Origin: Paragorgia papillata | Lineage: Eukaryota > Cnidaria > Anthozoa > Scleralcyonacea > Coralliidae | Direction: 5' to 3' | Assembly: GCA_035771165.1 (NCBI GenBank) | Contig: JAWNZC010000114.1 | Span: 2,413,001-2,477,000, forward strand | Length of the DNA: 64,000 bases | Shown here: positions 43,127-64,000 of the stretch, one piece after another | Numbering within the stretch: the first letter of the stretch is position 1 | Layout: every line of letters begins with the position of its first letter | Notes under the pieces: model-generated | What the model was told of the DNA's origin: nothing | The model's database searches: none | Seen by the model: the letters and a program-made list of their open reading frames with translations, nothing else | Program-made: the position numbers and the translations under genes

Positions 43127-44248
43127 ACAAAAGGACTATGATTGCTCTTGCTTTCAATACGCTGATACGACTGTTTACGACCAGTGGCCCTAAGGATCTC
43201 AGTGTACAGAAGATGAATAACATTATATCCGCTCTTGAAGATTGGGCCACTGAGTCTAACCTATTATTTAATGGGAAGAAGGCAAAGCAGATGCTCATAA
43301 CGACACAACATATGTCGTCAAATGTGCACGGTCGAGTTTTTACCATTACTTTCTACCAAAAGGCCAGACGTTGGAAAGAGTCAAGACATTCAAGCTCCTT
43401 GGCACTTGGTTTCATGAAAATCTTAAATGGTCAGATCACATTAAACATTTAGTGTCGTCAAGCTATGGAGTTCTATGAACCGTACGTAAATTATGGAACA
43501 TGACTCCACAGAATGTAAAGAAGCAATTAGTGGAAAGTCTTGTTCTTTCCAGATTAGATTACAATGATATCGTTTGCCATTCTCTTCCTGCATATCTACA
43601 GAAAAAACTTCAGAAAATGCTGCCGCGAGCTTCGTGATTAACCACTATTCAACCGAAAAAGATATGCTCAAATTAGGCTGGCTCCCTATCAATGAAAGAG
43701 TTCAATTCCATTTACTAAAAAGCGCTCATCAAGCGATCCACAATCTATTTTGGCCAGAATATCTTCACTTAACGTAACGATGCACGAACCCAAGATGCTT
43801 TTGAGTTCAAGTGCTGCACCACAAGTACACATTCCCCTAATAAAGGGAACCTTCCAAGACTCTGTATAGAAACTTTTCAATGAACTCCCTGTAGATGTAA
43901 GATTATGTGCTGATTTAAATCATACAACCGACAAGTGAAACAAATCTTATTGACACAAGCAAAACTGCGTATTAACGAATAATTTCATAGGTGCATGTTT
44001 GCAATTTCTTATATGTGTAAATAAGTCTTTCTTATTTATATATCTATTTATACACCTATCTATATATTTATTTACACATTTAAAATTTTATACATTGATA
44101 TATACGTATTTTTTTATTTTATTTTTTATCCTTCACAAATGTAAAGCTACCTTGTAGAGATGTTGTGAATAAATCATTATTATTATTATTAAAGAAAAGG
44201 GGGAAGAGCATACACTGTCATAATCTATATCGGTCATGCGTCACGTTA

Positions 44249-44280
<32 letters not shown>

Positions 44281-44288
<8 letters not shown>

Positions 44289-44654
44289 AAGTTCAAAGAC
44301 TCAACAGGTTTGATTAGACATTTTATTACTATTTAGTTTCGTGCCACAAATATTGTGTGGTACTCTTCAGATAAAATGGTCTAATGACTAAGATGTAGTT
44401 ACAGAGATTATTATATAAGTGTCTAGATTAGGGATTATTTGGAAATTCTTAACGTTCATTCGAAGAATTTTTTTTCATTTTAAGAATTTCCAAATAATCC
44501 CTAATCTAGACACTTATATAATCATCTCTGTAACTACATCTTAGTCATTAGACCATTTTATCTGAAGAGTACCACACAATATTTGTGGCACGAAACTAAA
44601 TAGTAATAAAATGTCTAATCAAACCTGTTGAGTCTTTAAACTTTAACTATAATA
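44281..44654. mobile_element. Class D hammerhead foldback
   Basis: Two nearly perfect inverted arms of about 170 bp (TATAGTTAAAGTTCAAAGAC / GTCTTTAAACTTTAACTATA), each with a hammerhead core. It sits in AT microsatellite, so target duplications cannot be read. Confidence 0.75.
44547..44619 (+). ncRNA. Hammerhead ribozyme, class D, with long stem I
   Basis: CUGAAGA at 44562-44568; stem II 44569-44591 (CCACA/UGUGG plus GU/AC); GAAA 44592-44595; a C...G closing pair with a UAAAUA loop; predicted cleavage after GUA (44603-44605). Stem I pairs 44554-44561 with 44606-44613 and, past one bulge, 44547-44552 with 44614-44619. The inverted arm (about 44326-44400, minus) holds the same structure. Confidence 0.7.
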
Positions 44655-44699
44655 TGCTCTGGATTCCCATCGAGCAGTCTGCCAAAGGTTTTTACAACA

Positions 44700-44703
44700 T
44701 CTT

Positions 44704-44741
<38 letters not shown>

Positions 44742-44900
44742 AAGTATAAAGTCTAGTTTTACCTTAAAGTCTTCGCTACCAGAGGTTTCACCTTAAACGG
44801 GATCATCAGGATCATCAATGATCCCATTTAGGGTGAAACCTCTGGTAGCGAAGACTTTAAGGTAAAACTATACTTTATACTTTGTATTTTGCTCTATCTA
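44700..44900. repeat. Palindrome with AT-repeat flank
   Basis: AAAGTATAAAGTCTAGTTTT and ACCAGAGGTTTCACC in one arm, their complements in the other, loop near 44800. Confidence 0.75.
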
Positions 44901-45034
44901 TATATGGTATTGAGCACTCTCTAACATTTCGTGAACCATAACTCACTTATATATATATATATATATTATACTATACTTAAATTCAACTGATAGTTATACT
45001 TTTTATATAAAAATCTATGTACACAAATGCGAAT

Positions 45035-45140
45035 CTATATAAATGTGGTAAACTGCCGAGATTAGTATACTGACGTTTCGAGCGGAGCCCTTCACCAGAG
45101 TAAAATAAAAGGCTCCTATCTAAAACACTGTCCACGAATA
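45035..45140 (-). mobile_element. Penelope terminal-repeat fragment with decayed class A hammerhead
   Basis: Minus-strand core reads CUGGUGA instead of CUGAUGA; GAAAC-GUC-AGUA is intact. Confidence 0.6.
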
Positions 45141-45334
45141 GCACTCCATTTTTTACATGTGCATAATATAGCGTACAATCAATCCCTCGAGATTCAGAAG
45201 ACAAAGATACGGCGACCATGTTGGAGGAAAACATACTCCAAATACAATATCTGCTAATGAGATTCTTTTGTTAAAGTTCCTCCATATATAAATATTTCTC
45301 TGAACTTTTTCTTAGGTTTCATAAACAACGCGTC

Positions 45335-46702
45335 ATGACAAAGGGTTACACTATGGAAGTTAATGAAGACATTAATGAAGAAAGAACTTCGAATTTGGCA
45401 CGAATTTTCATGGAAGATGTCGCATTGAAGTGTCGGACTTCGCTTCAAATTGCAGAGAAACTACTAACGAAGAATGCTATTGTTATGCCACAACAATTAA
45501 GTGCAAGGTCTCAAGTGGATCTCGAAGATTGGTCGAAAGCCATGGATAGAAAACATGAGCGACTCGACGCTGATGAGATGGACGTAGACAGTGAGCCAGA
45601 GGACAGACATGGTTCTTCTCACTCCAGAAACAACCCTACATCGAGAGAAGAGGTTTCCTATCCCACACTAACACCTGCGTCCTCCTTCGTCCGACACCCT
45701 CGAGTGTTTGGTTATAACACTCAAAGGCTGTCATCAAGGCCTAGACCAGCGTATGCAGTGACAAGATCTTTGCTAGGAGGCCTGCACCGACATCGTTTCC
45801 TAAGACAAGTAGCTCCAGTCCCCTACAGTCCACTCGGCTGGCCTTACTACAGCTACATGCCTCACGCACAAATGCTCCCTCTACACTACTCACTGCTGTA
45901 TCCTACAGTCAATCGAGAATCGCAAACTTTATCAAGCCGTGACCCACCGTCCACAAGAATTCGCTACTGTTACACACCGAGTCAAGGGCCACGTGTTAGT
46001 TCAACGGCTGCCATCACAGAGTCACGTAGTTGGCCCAGAGAGACACATCAACAAACATCAGTTAGCGAAAGACGTGACGACGACACGTTGACACCGTTAG
46101 ATGAAAACTCGCCTCAAACAGCACAAGAAACCGAAGCTATGCCTATGGAAGATAAGGACATTATTTTAACAAATTCGCGTCGACCAAGCGTGCTTGTCAT
46201 GCAAAGTTCGCCCAATAGTCCGCCAAGACTAAACACGTACGAAGAATCGTTAGAAATGACAACACGTTCTCCTGAACTGACCTCCAACGAGCATACTGAT
46301 TTGCGACACGAACGCTGTACGTGTGGAGACGATCATGAAACGACAGACTCCGACTCCACTGGAAGCCCACCCAACTCGCCACTTTTAAACCAATCAGCGA
46401 TCAGTTCTGATGAACATTTTTCGTCCGACTCACCGCGCAGTGATGGCAATAATAAAGGTAAGAAAAGCTGAGGATTTGTTTCTCTTAAAGATTGTGTCAC
46501 TTAAGACGTGTTTCGCATATAGTCCGTGTATGTATCTCTATTTTGAAGTTTATACTAAGAGAGACAGACAGACAAACAGACAGATACGGACAGGAGATAG
46601 AGACAGAGAACTGGAATATATCTATATGCAAGACAAACAAACAAACAAACAAACAAACAGAAGGGAGGAAGAAACAAACAGACAGACAGAAGGGATGAAG
46701 GA

Positions 46703-46743
<41 letters not shown>

Positions 46744-47120
46744 GAGAGAGAGATATTAAAAAAGAACGATATATAGATATCGGATACATAATCTTAATAT
46801 GCAATGTAACCATTCTTATAACATTTTTCTTGATTTTCCTACAGAAAAGCCACATATATGTCACATTTGTAGCAGAGCGTTCCGTAAACACAGTGCACTG
46901 ATAATTCACCATCGAGTGCACAGCGGTGAGAAAACCTTACAAGTGTCCGGAGTGTGCCAAACAGTTCTCGATCTCAGGAAATCTCCGACGCCACTTCTTG
47001 ATCCACACAGGAGAGAGGCCTTATATCTGTCCTGAGTGCTCCAGAGCCTTTAACAACCCAAGCCACTTGACAAGACACAGAAGAAAGCTTCATATCAAAA
47101 CGATAACAGTTCAACAATGA
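45335..47120 (+). pseudogene. C2H2 zinc-finger gene 2, paralogue of gene 1, frameshifted
   Basis: Exon 1 (45335-46457) encodes 374 residues without fingers, rich in Ser, Pro and acidic residues. Donor AATAAAG/GTAAGA joins in phase 1 to an acceptor TTCCTACAG at 46844, giving EKPHICHICSRAF for finger 1. At 46931-46934 an extra A changes the frame, so fingers 2 and 3 (YKCPEC, YICPEC) are read only in the +1 frame to a TGA at 47118-47120. Intron position and phase match gene 1, and exon 2 aligns finger by finger. The broken frame could be a true mutation or a sequencing error in a four-A run; if the latter, this is an intact three-finger nuclear regulator. An AG just after TTTTTCTT at 45315 may be an acceptor for a 5'-UTR intron. 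Confidence 0.75.
46560..46750. repeat. GACA/CAAA microsatellite in the zinc-finger 2 intron
   Basis: GACAGACAGACAGACA and CAAACAAACAAACAAA blocks fill the middle of the intron. Confidence 0.95.
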
Positions 47121-47217
47121 ACGATGAGTGCTCCAGAGCCTTTAACAACCCAAGCCACTTGACAAGACACAGAAGAAAGCTTCATATCAAAACGACAACA
47201 GTTCAACAATGAACGAG
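47034..47217 (+). repeat. 92-bp tandem duplication of the last zinc-finger end
   Basis: GAGTGCTCCAGAGCCTTTAA starts at 47034 and 47126. The second copy lies after the stop and repeats the last finger, C-terminus and stop almost unchanged. Confidence 0.95.
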
Positions 47218-47227
47218 GATGGAATAA

Positions 47228-47555
47228 TTAAAGTGTCTATCTCACGTTTGGGGATTTTACATATTCGTAATATTTGGGTCTTCCTGAGCAAAATCATAAT
47301 GTATCTTGTCTGCCGAAAATTTCATCTTCATGGAGTTTTTCGCTGTCAAAGTTACCGGATGTGATGTCACAAGAGGCATTCCAAACCAGTTTTCTTTTGT
47401 TACTTGCCACAAAAATGCCTCATGACATCACATCCGGTAACTTTGACAGCAAGAAAGTCCATGAAAAGTCGGCTGACAAGATATATTATGACTTTGCTCA
47501 GGAAGACCCAAATATTACGAATATGTAAAATCCCCAAACGTGATAGGCACTTTAA
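47228..47555. mobile_element. Foldback element next to the zinc-finger 2 3' end
   Basis: Ends TTAAAGTG / CACTTTAA, arms of about 150 bp at roughly 85-90% pairing (GGGGATTTTACATATTCGTA and its complement), short central loop. Starts about 100 bases after the zinc-finger stop. Confidence 0.85.
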
Positions 47556-47796
47556 AGGAGAAATGATAAACATGCATGGAATGAAGAAGAAATAGTGAAC
47601 AATAAACATAGGAATGAAAGAGAAAAACAAACTAAACTAGAAGAGGGAGAAACAATGAACTACGGTATAAACAAAGGTCCCTGCCCTGTTACAGAGTAAA
47701 GACGTGCATAATTAAGTTAAGTTAAGTTAAATTAAGCCATTAGTTAAGTCATAGTTTAGGATTATACTGGGAAAACCCAAATACAGTCATAGATTT

Positions 47797-47837
47797 AACC
47801 CTTTACTGGCCACAGTTGCTTTTGTATCTACTTATTA

Positions 47838-47876
<39 letters not shown>

Positions 47877-47914
47877 GGGGAGAGCTCCCGGAAACCTGGC
47901 CAATAAAGGGTTAA
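47797..47914. mobile_element. TTAA-flanked MITE, variant
   Basis: TTAACCCTTTACTGGCC to GGCCAATAAAGGGTTAA with the core CTAACGCCAGACGATTTTAC. Confidence 0.7.
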
Positions 47915-48219
47915 AGGAAAAAAGACAAATAATTATTACAGTAATTTGTAATGAGAATACATATTCTAAAACCTGATTCACACAGTTTTGTTTAGACATT
48001 CAAACATCCTTTTCAAAATTTTGTATATAGAAAAGTTCGTACAGAATGTGTGTTCTACGGTAAAAACGATGAATACCGTTCAATGCTGTAACATACATAT
48101 CACGATAGAAACAGCTAAATTAAACTGTAATCTATTAAACTTATTAAATTATTGCACTTTTCAGATACCCTATTGTTTGAATTTGTTTGTAATTTATTTC
48201 TTTTGATTCTCTTTACTTG

Positions 48220-48465
<246 letters not shown>

Positions 48466-48534
48466 TTTGGCCAAAATTAGAAATATACCTTATTTATTTT
48501 TGGATTAATTCGACCATTATTTGACTATTGCTGC

Positions 48535-48920
48535 TACTAGATTACAAAAGTTACAAAATCGTGCGGCACGAGTAATCACAAGCCAAGGCTATGAGGTCAG
48601 ATCTAGTGAACTAATAGATCAATTGCACTGGAAAAGGCTATTGCAGTCACGTGCTGAACATAATGATGTATAAGGTATTAAATAATATGGCACCCTCTTA
48701 CCTACGAGACCATTTTAAAATTTATACCTTAGATAATACTTATGCATTACGAAATAAAGAAATGTCACTCGTCTTACCAAAAGCACTCACTGAGTTTTTG
48801 AAAAAGACGTTTACTTATAGAGGCGTACAACTCTGGAACGAATTGCCAAGTCAAATGAGATGTGAAACTAATCTTAAACATTTTTTTAAATCTCTCTCAT
48901 CACTTGCTTCCTCAAATTAA
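48535..48920 (+). pseudogene. LINE ORF2 C-terminal remnant
   Basis: LQKLQNRAARVITSQGYEVR, LIDQLHWKRLLQSR, then after a frameshift KVLNNMAPSYLRDHF ... YRGVQLWNELPSQMR ... LKHFFKSL to a stop. This is the usual C-terminus of CR1/jockey-like LINE ORF2. A GTCT repeat lies at 48955-48972. No RT domain is present. Confidence 0.8.
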
Positions 48921-49252
48921 TTAAATTTTTATGTATTTTTAAAAATATTCTCGTCTGTCTGTCTGTCTGTCACATTACTAAATATTTAGATATATAAATA
49001 TATACAAGTTTAGGTCCTCGAAGTGTAATAATGTTGATATCAAATCATGTAAGACCAAAGTCAATGTTATGTGAATGTAGATAGAGCGAGATTACAAACA
49101 TTTAGCGCTCCAACAAACTTGAAAAAGTCAGCCGTTTCAAACGGCCAGAGGCTCTGTTATACTGTAACAGTGCCCTACCCCAAAGTAGAAGTTGACTCCA
49201 TCCTATAGGAGCGTACGACCAGCACGCCAGCCATGCGCAAACTCTGTATAAG

Positions 49253-62552
<13,300 letters not shown>

Positions 62553-62599
62553 CTAAAATTATGGGAATGTACAATTTAATTTTTTTTTTTCAAACATCC

Positions 62600-64000
62600 A
62601 TGTTTTAAATTTTAAGCCATTAAGTGAAACATTTTAATAAAGATTTTTTCTTGAGATTTTCAGATTACTAATTTTGTTTTGTTTTGTCACCTTAGCCCCA
62701 GAAGTTTCCTCATTTGTTTATTTTGTTTGGTAATTTAAAGAACTATTTCTTTTCCAAGAAAATTTAACAGGAAACAAATTCAAACAAATGAGAAATATAT
62801 CGCCTTTACTTGTACTGTAAAAATTAATATAATAGTAGTCTTTTTGAGCTAAAGAATACTGTTATATTATATTATAAAATAGGTTGCATCTTACGCACAC
62901 TGTGATTGGTCAATTACCGTGTTTATATCAGGCTATGTAAACACGGTTGTGATATCACGGGACATTTTTTAGCCTTATTTCATAAAAGAAATAGAAAATG
63001 GATACCCTGTGTTTATATATCCTGATGCAAACACTCGAGTGAGAATTCGAAAGTACTTATGTAAACCCTCACCTACGGCTCGGGTTCACATTAACTTTCG
63101 AATTCTCCCAACTCACTCTCGTGTTTGCATCAGGCTATATAAACACGGGCGGCCATTTTCTATTTCTTAAATATTAAACTGTTTTGTCTCATGTTACTCA
63201 TTTCAAAAATTTCAATAACAAGTACTGAAAATGTTGTTTATTTTAATGTCATATTTCAAGAAGTTTAAAGTTTCTGAGCTAAAGGTGAACTGAACAGGGA
63301 GGGAATTTTTAGGGAGGTCTGGGGGCATGCTCCCCCGGGAAATTTTGAAATCTAGAGTCTCTGAAAGGCCATTTCCTGCATTTTAGGACAAGGATTTACA
63401 GAATTCTAAAGGTTCAAAAACGTCATAAAATACTCAAAAGACAACACTTTTCCAGACATTGAATATCTGCATTCAAATTTCTTTATTATATCTTTATTCA
63501 AAGTGTGTATTGTGTTGGCTCAGGCTTATAACAAGAGGTACATTTAAAAACATAATTCAATATGTATAAAATATATGGTATCTATAAAAAATTGTTTTCT
63601 TGTTGATTTTGTTAATCATAACTTTATTACTGGCCTTGTTTAATATTACGGCGTTGTTAAAAAGTGGGGGGGGCAAACATATTCTCCCCCCCCCCCCACC
63701 AAAAAAAGTGAGGGCCCCCCCGCTTCTGACGCAAACCCGGCGAAATGCACAGCGTTATAAATTCGCTTAAAACATTCAAAACACTAAAAATATTACTCAA
63801 TGCTCTTTTATATTAACTACCAGGGAGCCGTGTACGGTATTTTAACTAAACTATCTAAATGATAAAACAAAAATTATGCTAGTTAGAATGAGTCTGTTTA
63901 ATATAGGCTATACACGAACTAAAGTTTGTCGCTCTATTGTTAAAAAAAACACTTTAAATCCGTTTTATAAACTATGAATTGACCTTTTACGGTATTTCTA
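62600..64000. other. AT-rich region upstream of the visible ABCG exons
   Basis: Contains a palindromic element (about 62885-63170, arms with GTGTTTATAT.AGGCT and AGAAATAGAAAATGG), a GGGGGCATGCTCCCCCGG segment near 63320 and poly(C)/poly(G) near 63665-63720. No exon with a signal peptide or start codon could be recognised. Confidence 0.5.

Larger units (their letters stand above)
42848..44195 (+). pseudogene. LINE reverse-transcriptase remnant
   Basis: Pieces in different frames match a non-LTR RT of the CR1/L2/jockey type: GMPQGSILGSVLFNLYVNDL (42860-42925), QYADTTVY (about 43155), WATESNLLFNGKKAKQML, LSRLDYNDIVCHSLP and MLKLGWLPINERVQFHLL. The catalytic YADD box reads YADT, and several frameshifts are present. 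The body is split at 42934 by doublet P3. The 3' end is (ATT)n at about 44176-44192. Confidence 0.8.

Noticed and set aside
46492..46921. Coding continuation of zinc-finger gene 2 exon 1 past 46457
   Set aside because: The sequence becomes a GACA/CAAA repeat and a clean GTAAGA donor with matching phase-1 acceptor explains the gene better.

Overview
This is 64 kb of animal nuclear DNA, AT-rich, with long repeat-filled introns. It looks like a non-bilaterian marine invertebrate. A sponge or a cnidarian would both fit; the sequence does not settle which, and no species is claimed. Clues are the stereocilin/mesothelin-like protein, an ABCG transporter with a Cys-rich ectodomain, and many hammerhead-bearing Penelope-like retroelements. 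All splice sites are inferred from GT/AG signals, reading phase and family similarity.

Four spliced genes can be supported. (1) 1-6434 (+): the 3' part of a stereocilin/mesothelin/otoancorin-like surface protein, ending in an acidic Asp/Gly run and a hydrophobic tail that looks like a GPI-anchor signal. (2) 19466-21624 (+): an eight-finger C2H2 zinc-finger protein in two exons. (3) 45335-47120 (+): a paralogous zinc-finger gene with the intron in the same place, but with a one-base frameshift in its first finger and a 92-bp duplication of its 3' end. (4) 49253-62552 (-): fifteen exons of an ABCG half-transporter of the ADP1/plant ABCG24-28 type (Cys-rich ectodomain, TM helix, nucleotide-binding domain, ABC2 membrane domain). 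Its first exon(s) were not found. The four genes are not evidently linked in function.

Most of the rest is mobile or tandemly repeated DNA. Penelope-like elements dominate: GIY-YIG endonuclease remnants, terminal repeats carrying hammerhead-ribozyme cores, tandem hammerhead arrays, and very short head-to-head doublets flanked by 13-bp target duplications. Also present are a non-autonomous Mutator-like element with a 9-bp target duplication, a hAT-like element with an 8-bp duplication, TTAA-flanked piggyBac-like MITEs, many large foldback elements, 5S-rRNA-derived SINEs, two broken LINE fragments, and numerous mini- and microsatellites. A 2.5-kb segment is tandemly duplicated (11547-14037 and 14056-16488).

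Layout: 0-6.4 kb stereocilin-like gene; 6.4-19.4 kb repeats with the duplication and the Penelope/Mutator nest; 19.4-21.7 kb zinc-finger gene 1; 21.8-45.3 kb repeats (minisatellites, hammerhead arrays, LINE remnant); 45.3-47.2 kb zinc-finger gene 2; 47.2-49.2 kb foldback and LINE tail; 49.2-62.6 kb ABCG gene on the minus strand; 62.6-64 kb AT-rich DNA with a foldback and no recognised exon. The most interesting material is the hammerhead/Penelope population, especially the TSD-flanked ribozyme doublets, and the ABCG linker exon whose minisatellite repeats a splice-donor-like site in one phase.
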